From the NCBI GenBank assembly GCA_963377175.1, contig CAUJNA010003295.1, forward strand, positions 191,501 to 255,500: DNA of 64,000 bases, written 5' to 3'. Positions 24,895 through 39,660 of the stretch are shown piece by piece. Numbering within the stretch: the first letter of the stretch is position 1; each line of letters starts with the position of its first letter. The position numbers were made by a program, and so were the translations under genes. A model generated the notes under the pieces. That model did no database searches and was not told where the DNA came from. It worked only from the letters and a program-made list of their open reading frames with translations. Origin of the DNA: Effrenium voratum. Its lineage: Eukaryota; Sar; Dinophyceae; Suessiales; Symbiodiniaceae.

Positions 24895-27240
24895 CTACAG
24901 AGATATGTATCTATATATCTATCTATTTATCCAACTATAGATGTATCTATCTATTTATCTATCTATCTCTATCTCTATATTTATACCTATGTATATCTAT
25001 CTATTTATTGATCTATCTGTGTGTATCTATCTATCTATCTATCTATCTATCTCTAGCTAGTTCTATCCATTTTATATCCATCTACATATATATAGTATTT
25101 ATCTATTTTATCTAACTATCTACCTATCTATCTAGCGATCTATCTATCTATCGATCTTCTATCGATCTATCGGTCAGTTTGTCTATCTATCTATTTAGTT
25201 ATTGAGCATATATATATATATCCTATCTATCCTATCTAGATATAATATCTATAAAACCGTTCATAGCTGTCCTATTTAACTCATTGTATCTAGCTTATCT
25301 AGAGCGTCCATCCTATCTATCTGACAAATATCATAATATTGTCTATCTGATCAATATCATAATATGTCGTATCTACCTTGTCTATCATATCCATCATATC
25401 TATATAATGTACCTTATCTATCTCACCTACCTTATCTTATCTTATCATATATCATCTTGTCGTATGCTATCTTAGCCTATCTTTTCCTATCGTATCCTAG
25501 CTTGTCCTGCATTGTCTATCTTATTGCATCTATCCCATGTTGGCCTATCTTACCGTGTCTTATCCAGTCTTAGCCTATCTTATCCGATGTACCGATCGAT
25601 ATATTTGTCGATATATCTACCTATCTCTCTATCTTATCCTGTCTTATCCTACCCTCATCCTGTCTTATCCCATCTAATCCCATTTTCCTATCGTATCCTA
25701 CCTTGTCCTATCGTATTCGATCTTATCCTGCATTAGCCTTACTATCCTCTCTTGTCCTGTCTTATCCCGTCTTGTCCTCTCTTGTCCTATCTGATCCCAT
25801 GTTATCCTACCTTATCTTGCATGGTGATATATGTTCCTACCTTATCTTATCCGTTCCTATGCATCTAATCTATAGATCTATCTACCAACTTACCTACCTA
25901 TCCTATCATTCCTATCTATCCTATCGTTCCCATCTATTCCATCGTACCTATCTTATCTATCTTATTCTACCTTATCTATCTGAGCTATCTTACGTATCAC
26001 ATCGATCGTATCTACCTATCTACATTACCTACCTTGTCTTTTCTTACAATATATTATCCTCTATTAACCTTGCTTGACTTATCTTCTCCTGATTCATCAT
26101 ATCTTACCCCATCGTATCCTATATTATCCTGTCTTACCCTATCTTATTATATCTTATCTCATATCACCCTATCTGATCCTATCTGTCTATCTATCTATCT
26201 ATCTACCTATCTACCTGTTCTATCTATCCTACCTTTTCCAGCTTTCCTATTTATCTCATCGTGTGTAGCTTATGTATCGTTTCTAGCCTATCTATCTGAT
26301 GTATCTTATGTCTTATCTGCCGTATCTACCTTATCTACAATATCTATCCAATTTTCCGTATCCACCTTGTCTAACTTACCTACCTCTATAGTATCCTGTC
26401 TTAGCTTCCTTAGCGTGTGTTATCTTGTAATATGTTATCTTACAATGGTTTGTTCTAATTTATCCTACCTTACCCCATGTTGGCCTATCTTACCGTGACA
26501 TACCCTATAATAGCCTGTTGTAGCGACTCTTATCCTATGTATATATCAATCTCTCCATGCCTCTGTCTAGTTATCCACATCAATATATACATATACATAT
26601 ATGTCCATGTGTGTATATATATCATCATCTGCTAGCAATTATTATCCTATCATATCCTGCCTTATGCTGTCTTATCCTATCTTGCCCTATATTCTCCCGA
26701 CTTATCCTAGCGTATTCTACCTTATCCTATGTATCTATGTGTCTATGTATCTATCTATCTATCTAGCTATCTATCTATCTATCTTATCCTATGTATCTAC
26801 CTACATACCAATTTATCCATGTATTCGTTCATCCATTTATCGATCTAGCGTTCTATCTACCTAGACACCTATCTATCCTATCTATCATATCTGTTCTATC
26901 TTTCCTATTTGTCCTATCTGTCGCCTCGTATCTATCTCACTATCTTGTTCCATCTTATCTGCCTGATCTATCTTTTGTGCCGTATCTACCTTGCTTATCA
27001 TACCTACCATATCTATACTATCTACCTTATCTATCTTGCCTACCTTCACTTATCATAAATTGTCATGTCTTATCTAATTTGACCCCGTGTTATTCTATCT
27101 TATCCTGCCTTATCCTATCTTATCCCATGTTGTCCTATCTTACCGTGCTATGTATCTATCGATTTATCTATCTATCTATCTAGTTCAATCTAATCCAATG
27201 TACTTCATCTATCTATCTATCTATCTACCTACCTATCTTA
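24895..27240. repeat. Degenerate TATC/CTAT tetranucleotide region
   Basis: About 2.3 kb dominated by imperfect CTAT/TATC repeats with purer runs at about 25025-25055 and 26745-26785. The many open frames rich in Y, L and S on the plus strand are translations of the repeat and are not genes. Confidence 0.9.
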
Positions 27241-27299
27241 CTTCTATGATCGCTGGGGCTCAAAGCACAAGGCCATTAGGCATACTAACAACGGAAACT

Positions 27300-27690
27300 T
27301 GCAGCGAACACCTGCGAACATCGCGAAAACCCGAAAACCGCGAAAACAGAAAATCACGAAAACACACGAAACCCCCTAAAACACGAAAACCAGAAAACGC
27401 AAAAACTGCGAACACCCGAACATCGTGAAAACCCTGAAAACGCAAAAACCGCGAAACGCAAGCATGGAAGAACGGTGAAAAGGCGCAAGCTTCAAGAAAA
27501 AGGCGAAAGCCACGAGAGCCAGCAACGGAGTTTTCAGCTTTTCTCGGTTTTCTCGGTGTTCTCAGTTTTCTCGATTTTCTTGGTTTTCTCGGTTTTCCGA
27601 TTTTCTCGGTTTTCCGGTTTTCTCGATTTTCTCGGTTTTCTCGGTTTTCTTGGTTTTCTCGCTTTTTGAGTTTTCTCGTGTTTATTGCGG
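27300..27690. repeat. GAAAAC / GTTTTC inverted low-complexity pair
   Basis: Runs of CGAAAAC-type repeat (27305-27460) are followed by CTCGGTTTT-type repeat (27540-27690) which is largely their reverse complement, so a long imperfect hairpin is possible. Related CGAAAAC stretches lie on the other side of the tetranucleotide region (24060-24240, 24725-24785). Confidence 0.6.
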
Positions 27691-27699
27691 AAACCGCGC

Positions 27700-30600
27700 G
27701 GAACAACGTCGCCAAATACGATTGCTTAGTAAAGATAAGTTGTGGTAGTTTCCAGCTTGCTGCATCTACACTTTGAGCTGAGACGAAGTGAGCCTTTTCT
27801 TCCTTTTGGTCTCTCTTTGAACCTTTTTGGTTGACCCTTTGGTGCCTTTGGTGGCTCCCTAGGTGTTCTCAAAAAGCTGAGAGTTGAACTTTTCGGTCTT
27901 CGGACCTTTGACCTTTGACCTAAAAAACCCACCAATGTGTGATGACACCTGGGAGAGGTGGAGCAAGCAACTTACATCAAACTAGCAAACCAACTACCAA
28001 ACCAGGTATCCAAAAGAAAGACATGATACGCACGGCAACGATGATCTGTGAGATGACCCATGCCCACAACCATCCAATCCTTGGAGTAGAGCCGTCCTCT
28101 TTGGGCTCAATCGGATTCCTCCTGCAAGCTTGCGTGTGTTTGTGTGTGTGTGTGTGTGTCTTGGCTTGGTCGGCACTCACCAGCTTACGAATGAGGCAAT
28201 GTTCCTAATAGACCTTGCCCACTTGCACAGGCAACACAACTTGGGTTCACAAGTTGTCTGAGGCGCGTGCGTCTCTCTGAAGAACAACCAGCTTGTGAAG
28301 GCTACTAGGACAAGGGCGTTTCGTGCTAATGTCCCCTGTACACATCACGCCACCACCCAAACCAAGCCCGAACTCAGCTAGAATGGAAACCAACAAGTAG
28401 CTCTTGGCACAACCTGAAAGGGGGATCCCCCGCAGCCTTGGTCGGGGAAGGACTACACGAGGGACTAACAGCGATTGATGCGGGGATGGCAGGGGGTTGG
28501 TAACCCCTCGTCACGCTTAAGCCCTCTCATCTTCTTTGGGCTGTTGCCACCTCTTTAACAGCAATTTCAGATGCACAGTGTTTCCATCTGATTGCTTCAG
28601 CATTACCTCCTTGACGGGAGCACACCTAGTGAACATTTGCCAACAACCCGAACCACGTGTGGGAGCTGGGCACCAGGGTGCGCAATTCCCCCCCCGGTCC
28701 AAATGCTCCGCGGCTTGGTGCTCAATTCTTCCAGATCCCAGGCACGCTTCTTGGGCCTTGCTCCGGCATGGCACCAAGCGGCGCAAACGACAGCACATGC
28801 GATTCTCCGACTTGGACCCCAACAGGACTTGCCAGCCCCCAAGGGGGGACACCGAAAAGAAGCTTGCGCAAACGGTCGGGAAAAATCCTTTTTTTGGGGG
28901 GCAACCCTGAACACCAAATTTTACAGGCCTGCCCTTCAAGTGTGGGATTCGCAAACTGATTTTGCACCACACTTGGGCCAGCGCCCCGCAGTGGCAATTA
29001 GTGAAATCAAGCATGAGAGGCTACTTGAGCCGGTGAACTTTCAAATGGACTTTGAAAAAGAACTTATGCACCCTTATGCGTGTGAGTTGCGCTGGGTAAC
29101 GCCTTTTTGCACCCCTTATAGTGCAAGCTGCCGCTTGTTGTGCGGCTCTCTCCCCTTGCCCGCTGTGCAGCACTAGGCACTTTGTCTCTTTGTACTGCTT
29201 CTTGGAAGGTGCACTGTTCACCTCCTGGATTCGGAATGCACAAAGCAGGCTGTGATGTGTGGTGGTTGGCATGTGGTGCCGCTTCGACTGGCTCTGAGAA
29301 GCACACGTGAATGCCGGACAACGTGTCCAAAAGATTCGCAATCCCGAAGTCCCACATTTAGGCACAAGTCAAAGGGACAATAACACATCGACACGCTAGG
29401 TTTCCCAATGTGCATTCTAATTCGCAATCTCTACATGGCCCTGTCGCCCCACCAATGGCAAGACAACTGTCGCTTGCTAAAATGGGCGTTGGTTGTGGCT
29501 CAGATAAGCTGACACAGGAAGATTGCCACGTGTGATAGTCAATTGTCTCTGAAAGTTTTTGGCGGGCTGAAGCAAGTCCCGAGCCCGCCTCAACCACAAT
29601 GGGATCGGTTGGCTGTTGCTCGTTCGGCGCGCGGACCGCGTCGGGCGGCGCTGGCAACTTTTTGCATTGGTTACCGTGCAGCAGCTTCTTGCTGCGGCCT
29701 CCGCCTCCAGGAGGGGGGGGTCACAGCTCAGGACTCAACGCAATGCTTCAACTGAACGACAAGGAAAAGGACAACACTTATTCCAGCTTTCATTTCAGGA
29801 CCACATAAGCACAAGTGCCAAACACAGACCCGGAACCAAAGCAATAACTTTAATTAATATCATTGAATGTTTGTGCAAAAAATCTTGTGATAGGACCTTG
29901 AACCTGGGGGTCACCCGTCAGTTCGGACCCATCATTACACTTCCGGCGCGGCGCAGTGGATCCAATGACAGCGCTTGCAGCAGAAGGTGCCCATCTTCTC
30001 AGTATTGGAGCTCGCCAGGTACGTGCATTGCTCATTACTGCATCTCCACGCCATAGCATCAGCTATGGAAAGTTGGGGAGGGAGGGTGGTTGGAACCATG
30101 CCGATGGCAAACTGATCTGAAGCGCCGTGTATTCGGACCTCACTCAAACAGTTGCATGGCGGCCAACATCAGAACAAGCAACCACCAGGTGACATTTGCC
30201 TTTACTCTGGGGAAATAGATTGTTTGCGTAACAAGCTCTGCCGTTAGGATGCTTTGGGGGACACCCACCATGCCCATGCGCGTCATCAGGCTTTACATGC
30301 TTGTTTGATGGTAATGAAATGTAATGAAAGAACACCAAACGGAAAACTGTTGATGCTTGGAGGGGTCCACATGCTCTTGACACATCGGCCCATTGCATGC
30401 GCTCGGGGATCAAACAAGCGGCAAACGGCGCCCCAGCAGCGCAGTTCGAGCCAGCTGGGAGTAAAATATACTGCTGCAATAAGCCTAGAGGGACTCCTTA
30501 TGAATCCTTCATCACAAAGGAGCGTGACGTCACTTCAAAGTGGCCAAACCCAGAGAAAGGCAAGACACACCAAACAAGCCCATTGAAGCCCTCCAATAGC

Positions 30601-33600
30601 TAGATTCACAGCGACGCTCCCCGAAACCGGCGTGTGTTTCATAAGAATGCCCCGGAATGAGCCTGCAACTCCCGGAAATTTACGCTCCAGAAGAGGCTTA
30701 GCAGCTCAGACAGCTGAACTTGCCAGCTCGTCACTAAATCCTGTAAGACATGTTTGGGGAGCAACGTACCTGGTGGGCCAGCACGACTCCAGCCTTTTCC
30801 TCTGTCAATTTGACTTTGCCGCTGCCAATTCAACTTAGACTAGCGCATCCTTCCTTCGTCCCCAGCCTCCCTTCCACCGTTCTCAACCGCTAAGGAGTTG
30901 TAGGCAAGGCTGCCAAGGCCAAACGCCGCCAGGTCAAGTTGAGGACCTGGTTTCTTGGCGAGATTCCCCACTTTTGTGGCAGGCCAAAGGCTTGCCCAGC
31001 GTAAAGGTTGAGGCTAGCAAGACTGAGCCCAGGCTTGCATCAGTCCCGGCAGAATCCCACAAGCTATGCCACTCAGAGTCAAAGACAAACACAGACTCCA
31101 GGGCAAAACTTGAGGCCAAAGCCCCAGAGCAATACCATCGGTCACTGCCTGGCTACGATCCAATCGCAATACAGGATCTGAGAATGACGTAAGGCATGAA
31201 TCAGGATTGCCTAGACGAGGGGGTTTGGGTTCTGAAAGCTGGCAACCCATTTGGGCATAATCATCCCATCGCCCAGTGGAACCGGTTGGCATGCTGCGCA
31301 CTGTTGAGATTGTGAAGGCACAAGCTCACAGGGGCGAATGCGTTGTTAATGCTTGGCCAAGTCGCACTCGAGAAAGGCGGACCCAAAGCTGTCACCACTT
31401 GCCGGGAGAGCCAACGAGCCTGTCACCCGCCTGCCTTGTACGAGCCCTCTTCGTAGTAATCGTCCATGGCCGCCGAAAGCTTGCGAACCAGGAGTGTCTG
31501 TCAACATCGCAACTCCAGAGAGGCAAAGCATGCTGCCAGACAAAGTATAACGGTAGCAGGTGGCAAAGCAATCCAGCCTCCAGCACAAACAGGGCGGGAG
31601 CCGAGCTCCCTGCACCTGTGGACCTCCTACCGTCCACTGGTGTGCCCACAATCGTGCCAAACCTCAAGCAAAGGGGATGTCGGGGTGCTTAGACGACTAG
31701 ATTCGGGCCCAAAACGCTGTCGCTGGGGTGTCATAGTCCCACCGCACAGTTTGGGAGCACCACACTCGTTGAGATTGTAAAGGCGCGCGCTGACAGGGAC
31801 CTGCTCGCAAAAGGCAGGCCTATTCCACGCCCTGCTGTGGCAAGGAGCCCAACGAGGCCCGACTCGGGGCCATTGTTGGTGCTGCAGCGGCTGCCCCTAT
31901 CGAATGCGCTTGCACGCCTGCAGGGGGCCTGCATTCCCGCGGCTTGGACGCGAGTTGCACAGCCGACCGAGTCAACATGTTGGCAACATTTGTGGCAATG
32001 CGAACGGTGTGCACTTGGCGCCACATTGGAGACACCAGGCGCTGCGCCGGGCTTCCAACCAAGCTCACCTTGCGACCTCGCCTTCCCATGGACGTTCAGG
32101 TCTTGGCAAGCCAAGAAACCAGGCGCAGCGGCAAACCGGCTGTCGCAAGCGAGTCGCCGGACGCTAGCTCGCGCAGGACATGAGTGCCTGATGGATGCTA
32201 CTCAAGATGATGCTTCAAGCTCACGCCTTCAGAAAAGCAACATCTTCAGAGATGTCTCAGATTTTCAAGGACTAAGCAACCCACCCCAACGCAACGAGGT
32301 GCCTTCGCTTTCTGGCCGCGGAGGCGTGCATCAGTGTGAAGCAGCGGCCGGCAACTTTCTTTGCTTCAAAGAAGTTTCTCCACGCATGCGCTCCCACGTG
32401 GCGCACGAGATGCAGCAAATGCGGCGGACGCATCCTTGCACGGATCAGGGATGAAACATGGAACGCCCAGCTCACGGCGCATCCACAGCACATATAGAAC
32501 TCTCAGCAAAACCTAGCTTGCAAAAGCTCGCAGTGGCCCTACTGCACATGGCGCAAGAAAGGTGAATGCTCAAGCGGCGCTTTTTTGAAGTGAGCAGCCT
32601 GTCCAGCTTTGATGATGACGCTGCCCTCAAACGCAATGCAAGATCTGAGACTGGCGCGAGGTACAACTGGTGGCATTGCGTAGAAGACACAGCTAGTAGG
32701 GTTGGAAAGCTGCCAATCCACGTGGACACAATCATCCCATCTCAAGGGTTGCGTTGGACGGGCGCCACCTTGCCAACCACAACAAGTCGAGCTAGGGAGG
32801 CCAGCGTGCTGAGACCTTTTGAGATTGCGAAGGCGCAAGCGGACCTGCGGCGGTGTTGCGCTGCAAGAGGCAGGCCCGCCCCACGTCCCGCAAAACCTAG
32901 AAGCCTCAACGAGGCTCGAGTGGCTTTTGTTGGCGCTTAATAGGATGAGTCTGCTCGGGAGTTCTTCTAAATTCTGCGCAACTCTTGCGCCGTTTTCCCT
33001 CCAAATTCTCCAAAGCTCATGGCAGCGTGCGATGCTAGCTTTCTTGCCCTTGCCCCTGCGCCATCACGCCAACGAGGTAGCTCAGCAAACCACAGCGGGT
33101 TTCTAATCAATACCTGCACGCTACTATCGGTTGCCTGGGGCTCGGACTTGAAAGCAAACACGGTTGTTCGCTGCCCGGCTCACTGGTCTGCCTCGCCTCT
33201 GAGACGGAACAGGGCATCTGAAAATCCTACAGCTAGCGCGTGGCAGGAGGGCCATAGCTGAGCCAAAGACCAAGCAGCAAGGCTAAGCGGATTAAGTAAG
33301 ACTCATGCTAGTCCACCTGCATCTCATCAGTCAACGACAGCCAGCCAGTCTGGATGCAAACATTCAGGACTCTGGAACAATTGCGGCTCGCCGTTTCAGT
33401 CCTGACATTTGGGTACGCCGGCATTGGCGGCATGCAAAATCGGCAAAGCGGAGGAGTGGGGCAGCAGCTCCAGGAGTCGAAGCAAGCAACGTGCGAGACA
33501 CACATCAGGGGCATGGGCATATGAGAGAATCGCTGAAGCCGAAATGTTTGACACAGAAAGATCGCCCCCACAAACCTCCACACCAATAGAAGCTCAAGGG

Positions 33601-36600
33601 TTGGCCTGCAGCAAAGCAAAACCCTCTCTCTAAACATCCGGTCAACATGGCTCGGCTACCACAGGCAGCCCTGTCCGTTCATTGGCAGCTCGTGGCTCCA
33701 ACCAATGTCAATAACACAAGTCACTGGTTGGCAAACTAGGCTACCCCGTTTGGCTTTGCCCCCGCTTCTTGTAAAGCTTCAGCCGGCATCTGCGAAGCAC
33801 CGTCACCGGTGTCGTGGTAGCGGGCCTTCAGCCGGGGCCCACAGCATGCCGCAAAACCCATCTGTTGCAAAGCACGACTTTGCATGTGACTATGATGGGA
33901 ACTCTACAAGCCTCAGGATGGGGTACCAACCGAGGTTGCGCACAAGGCTTGGCTTTGATGCCTGATCGCAAGTTCAAGCTGTTCATACGGCGCAGGAAGG
34001 AGAAAGTCACACATGGCGCATTGTAAAGGTGTGCCCCAGGACCTGCATCCAAAAAGCCAAGTGGCCCGTGGACTTGACAACACTTAGCCAATCCATGCCA
34101 ATGCAGGTGTTCTGCGCAGGCTTTGCGCAAGGCCTGCGCATGCTCCCCACGAACTGCCATTGATTAGTCAGGTAGCTTGGAATGAGGAAAATACAAAGTG
34201 GGCGAACTTGGCGAGGTGGCAAATACGGTTGGTGCGGTTGTATGCTTGCGCGATTTTGCGCGCAAGCTTGCAATGGCCGGAGTGCAAACCCTTCAGCAAA
34301 TTCTCTGCCGCAGTTGCCAACGCGGGCACCCCAAAGGCCAAAGAAGCCTGTCTGCCCCATCTTGCGCGCCCCTTGCAACACCCTGTCCTGATTCAGGAGT
34401 TGCAGGTGGTGGAACGAGCGTTTTAGGCGGAAGCAAGTGAGGGTCTGTTCGGTGTGTTGCGCGGCGTGCAAACCTCCGCCGTGCAAACCAACATGCGGCA
34501 GTGCAAGCTGCTGCGCGTTTTTATTATTGAATGTTCAACAATTGCCAGTCAACTTGGGCGCAAACTTTGATCTGAAACAGTTGGCCTCCCTGCCCCAACG
34601 TCCGGGCACGGCATGTGGAGACTTTTGGAGATGGCAAAGGCCGAAGGTGGCATGGGGCAGTGTCAGCGCTGCGGGCCCCGTGTTGTGCGCGGCTTTGAGT
34701 TGCAACCAATCAGTGTAAGCACCAACCGAGGTTGCGCAAAAAGCTTGGCCTTGATGCCTGAGCTCAAGTCTTGAGAATCGGCTTTCTGCATTCCGAGTTT
34801 GAATGCAATGTACGTTCTGGTCAACTGGCTGCTAGCCTCTCAAATTAGGAAGTCAGGCATCAACTCTCATCAGTTGGGGTGTTTTCCTAGCACACCTTGG
34901 CCCCATTTGGCCCCGCGAAACTCTGCTCCAAGGAAACCCCCTTCCTCGATTCGCAAAGCCTGCTCAATCCAACTTGTTGGCATACCTGGACAGGTCTGGG
35001 CTGCAAAAAGTCATTTTTCCCCAAACAGGCTTGGAGGCAGAACTACTTGTTCCCAGACTGAAAAAGCAGTTTTCTTTCAAAAGGCAAACATTTTACACAC
35101 TTTGGGATATGCTGGTATTGTTGTCGCAGTGCCCCAACTCAACGACATTCAATCCCAGCCTGCCTCATTTGCCAAGATACGCGCAATCCCTCTTTTGCGC
35201 GTGTGGGTGGCACCAAAGATTGGAACACGCAGAGCACCTGGCACATGCCAGCCCAACAATTACAAGCGGGTATGTGCCTCTCTCGCAGGGTGCTTATACT
35301 GGGTGCTATTCAGGATGATGCTGATGCTGATGCTGATGCTTCAAGCTCAGGCCTTCAGCTGTAGTGTTTCTTCGTTTCGTGCAGCTCGCGCTTGCATCCA
35401 TATCGAGTGCTGAAATCAAAGCCACTGCCATATGGAGTCGGAGCCTGATGTACATTCGGAACCCACTTCCCAAGTTCAAAATTGTGCACACGCTGACGTT
35501 GTTGTCAGTCAGCTGAGATGTCCATGCAAAATGGTTGACTGGGTTGCGAAAGCAAGCCGAGGTCTGCTCGGAACACGGAAGAAACTAAATTGGAGCCAAG
35601 GCTACCTGCTGCGATCTCTGAGATTGCCAAGGGCTAAGCAATTTGGCCCGTCTCACAGGGAACTTTCATTTCTTTCCGTGAGACATGCGTCAATGTCAAG
35701 CGCTGAATTCGCTCGAGCTGACACAGGTCGGGGGCTACAGGCAGAACTCCAGCCGCCGAAAACCGGTTGTTGTTTTAGCACAGTTTCTCTGCGCGTGCGC
35801 CAGCGCAGGATGAAACAAATTTGGCGAAAGCGTCCCCTTGCGCAATGCAAGGCTGAAGCATCGACGGGAAGCGGGCTATGCAGTCAGGAGCACCCACTGC
35901 TCAGCACACTACTCATCACGCAACAATTGAGGAAGGTCTGGCACAATGGTAATTGGAGATTGCAGCATGTTGCTTTTGCGCACCCTGCCTGCAACAATAT
36001 GGGCCACGAACTGCACTATGGTCAATTTAAACGAAAAAGTCCACGGCCAAGCCAGGCTCGGAAACAGCAATGCCCTCAGGCATGAGCGCGACCCCGCACG
36101 GGCTCACGCGTCAGCCAGGTATCCCTGTGTTGAGCCGAGGGTGGCGCATGCGCAACTGTTGCAGCAACTCTGACGGAACCTCGACTTTTGCATGGAAGCC
36201 CCACGGCCATGATGAAGCTTATGTTGTGCTGACTCCATCCCTTGCCGCCCTATGCCACCCTCTTCTCAAGGCAGCTCTGTCTCCCAGATGATTGAAAAAC
36301 AAGGTAAACCACGTGCCTGTTTGGGAAGGCGCATTGGTGTAGTTACGATGCACTGCCAAATGAGCAGCTGCCCCCACAAAGTACGCCCCAGCTTGGAGTC
36401 AAACAAAGGTCTAATGAAAGAAAGCGCGCTTCCCTATCGACACAGAACCCGAAAGAACCTCTCGTTAATTACTTGAAGACAGTTGCAGCGAGAAATGTAG
36501 ACAAGAATGATGTTCCGCATTTTTGTTTAATGATTTTGGGAGAGGGATCATTGGCCTAGCCCAGGCCCGAAACAAAGACCGTCCATTACCTGGGGCAGCA

Positions 36601-39600
36601 AGCTTTGCTTGTTGCTTCACACGCAGCTTTTCTCTACTGCATCTGGCGGCTCCACGGCACAACCACAAGGATTGCAGCGAATGACTGCAGCCCAGAGTTC
36701 CTGAAAATGCCTCTGATCTGTTCCGAAATCGCCGGCAATGATCAACGAACCATGGCAGAAGCGGTTGCTGGAATTCAAAGCCTGGCGTATTGACTGCTCG
36801 CATCAACATCCACTTGATCAATTGGCGACTAGGGCAGGCCCTGCGAAAGTTGTAGAGGTGAAAAAAGAAGAGCCCAAGTCCAGACTCAAATGAGGACCTC
36901 GGATTGCAGATTCTAGCCAAAGGTTCACTCGCTCCCTGACGTGCATTGCACGAGATCGGCTGCTTCACTGTCAAGGCGGCGGCTATTTGGCAGCAGGGGC
37001 GGGGTCTTTCGGAATGCCGTTGTTAGCAGCCTTCCCCTGACGCTGATGCAAGCTGTCACTTGGCGAGGTTGAAGGGGCACGCAACAAAGCAGGACCCATC
37101 AATCCAAAGAACTGCTGTCAAGCAGCGTCTGCGCCAAGCTGGGAAAAGTTGACTCCATTCAAACAAGCGGTCTCCCCAAGCCTCTTGCGAAAGGAATCAG
37201 TTCAAGTCTTTTCAGCCCTGCCTTCGCGCTCACAGCGCTGAAGGCGGTGAAGGAGGCGATGTTGCCTGCCACCTTGGGACATGCTTCCAATTCCCCCGTT
37301 TCACAGCCAAAGCACCATCCAGCAATAGACTTTCCATTTGCAAAGTGGTCCTTTGAGTTGCTGTTGATGCACCATCTGAGCTGCGGGAAGGTGTGCTGCT
37401 TCCAGCAAGACACTTCAAGAGGCTTAAATAGAACACCTATTGGCCAAGCTCAACATGACTGACTAAGAGTGATCCTAAAACGGCTTGTGAATCAAGGCAT
37501 GGTTCTGGATCACATGTGCATCGTTCAAATCCAAGGTTCTGACGCTGCATTCAGGCATCCAACATGCTGCCAGCGATCCGTGAAAGGCAGCACAGTGGGC
37601 AGCCGAGCCCCATAGTAACGAAATGCTGCTGTGAGCATTACTGCCAGGGTGGCAATTGGGCAAATGTGCTGGCCTCTTGCCATGAAACAGGTAACAATCA
37701 ATCAATTGATCACCAACAAAGCGATAAAACAGTTCCCCAAAACACATTTTTTGAAACGAATACGGGGGTCAACAGGTTTGAGACTGACATAAAATCCATA
37801 ACAGGCTGTAGCAGGCAACACACAACAGCACTGCCCCTAGGAGCCCCTCCCGTTTATGTTTTCTTGTGTTTTTGTTCTTTGTTGTTCTTTCTTCTTTTTT
37901 TTGGGGGGGGGGAGTGGGACTTTTGATTGTCATGATTTTCAAATGCAAAGGCCAACCCCAAAATATTCAAAAAGACACGTTCCAGAAAGCACAGCCAGCA
38001 AGGGGACCGTGGCTACGGACGACATGCTTTTGTCTGTTTGAGAGTTGCATTCTGGAACTTGAGTACGCCCCCCCCCCACTCTTTCAACCAAGGGCAGGGC
38101 TGCAAAATCTGAGTCATCCCATGCTAAGCTGGCAGCGGCTGCCAAAAACACTGGGCCATAGATTCCCGAAGGCAGGGTCTGCAGCGGGCACGGGACAAAC
38201 ACATGACATTGCCCAACAGAACCTGCAAACTTCTTGCATCAGTGCAGAGCCCAAATCTTCATGAAATGCTCTTCGGCCGTGCCTCAAGTCCCAAGATCAT
38301 GGACAAGGCAATGGTAGCAGCCTTGTCAGGGCGAGCAAATCGCTTAGCAACAAGCAGCTTGGCTTGGGATCGCTGAGAAGGTTGGAGCGAGCCAAGACGA
38401 GGCCAACATCAACATGGGGGCTGAGGGGACGAGTCAGGGGCCCCTGCCCTCCAACACGAGGTCTCAGCAGCCCCTCCCAGCCCATGAGGCCTCGCCTTAT
38501 TGAAGTTCCCCGCGAAGGTGGCATGAGTTGGAGACAGCTTATGCACCTTGGCAGCGGCTGAGGATCAAGAAAGCCCGTATTACCGTAAAGACTGTACCAG
38601 CGGAACATTGATCATGCTGGGATTCCTGGGGCTGCGCCAGTGTGTACTGCAAGATGTTGAAGAAAAATGACATCACCTGAGCTCCACATGCTCCCAAAGC
38701 ACGATACAACAAACGGACAACACATTCCATTCGCACATCATCTTGGTGCCGTTCCACACTATGACTCTAGCTGAGGCATGCACGCCGGAAAACACGACTG
38801 GTGTCAGCACCCAAGGGTTCTTGGACCTAGGATGGTGGTCAACCGTTTGCTTTCTCAGCTTGCACTTGGAGATGTTGAGCATCAAAGGCGGTTAGCGGTT
38901 GGCAAGGAAAAACCAGCAGCCCGTTCACGTTGAAATGGATTGACCTTGGATTTACTTGCTTCTCCCTTATCTGCTTTTTGCTTAACCAGCGACGCCATGA
39001 GATTCTAAGGAGATCCTCGCAACATCTTCCCGTTACAAGGGGACAAGTCACCCGCCAAAGGCTCAGAATGTCCTGATTGCCGGTTTGCACTTGGCTATTA
39101 TTGCACATTCTGCTTGTCCCCCCAAGAACTTGTTCTCATCGTTCATTCTGCAACCAACAAATCTAAATGCAACGGGTTAACGGACACCGATGGAGCACTC
39201 AGTTGCCTCGCCAGCTGCCCTGGGATGCTCTGGGGTCGCCGCAACACCTCCTGCAAAACCTGCCAGTCTGTCATGGAGGGATATGACGGCCTGGCGGCGG
39301 CGTGTCCCAAACACCGCCGACTGCCATTGGATGAAGGAAATTAGGACAAGCCACAACTTAGCCAATTGTTCTTCCAACACGGGTGATCCTTCATAGGACT
39401 ATGGCTCCTCTAATTCCAGAACTCCAACTCAGTTTTTGCCGGAAAAGCCAACAGTTTCAACCACCCAAACGCCGCCGGCAAGGCCATTGGCTCATCGGAT
39501 GATAGACCACCAGGGAGGGCAGCATGAGCGTTAGCCTTGCTCGCTTTTGAGATGATGAGAAACTTGAGTAGCCAACCTTCTCACGTCTGCCGAAAGACAC
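27700..39600. other. Gene-poor host region with dispersed diverged repeats
   Basis: About 12 kb in which no open frame shows a recognisable domain or frame-to-frame continuity. A TG microsatellite lies at 28136-28160. Diverged repeat copies can be seen, for example around GAGATTGTGAAGGC (31304), GAGATTGTAAAGGC (31770) and GAGATTGCGAAGGC (32820), and around GGTTGCGCA..AAGCTTGGC (33938, 34728). A G-run lies at 37900-37912. I see no RNA gene. Confidence 0.5.
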
Positions 39601-39602
39601 AC

Positions 39603-39660
39603 ACACAATATATATATATATATGCATGAATACATATGTATATATATATATATATGTATA
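39603..39660. repeat. AT dinucleotide microsatellite
   Basis: Two (AT)n runs separated by a short GCATGAATACATATG spacer. Confidence 0.8.

Noticed and set aside
24895..27240. Many Tyr/Leu/Ser-rich open frames resembling membrane proteins
   Set aside because: They are translations of CTAT/TATC microsatellite DNA.
28517..29176. Overlapping 100-190 codon frames on both strands
   Set aside because: Several frames are open over the same GC-rich DNA, with no recognisable domain or frame continuity.
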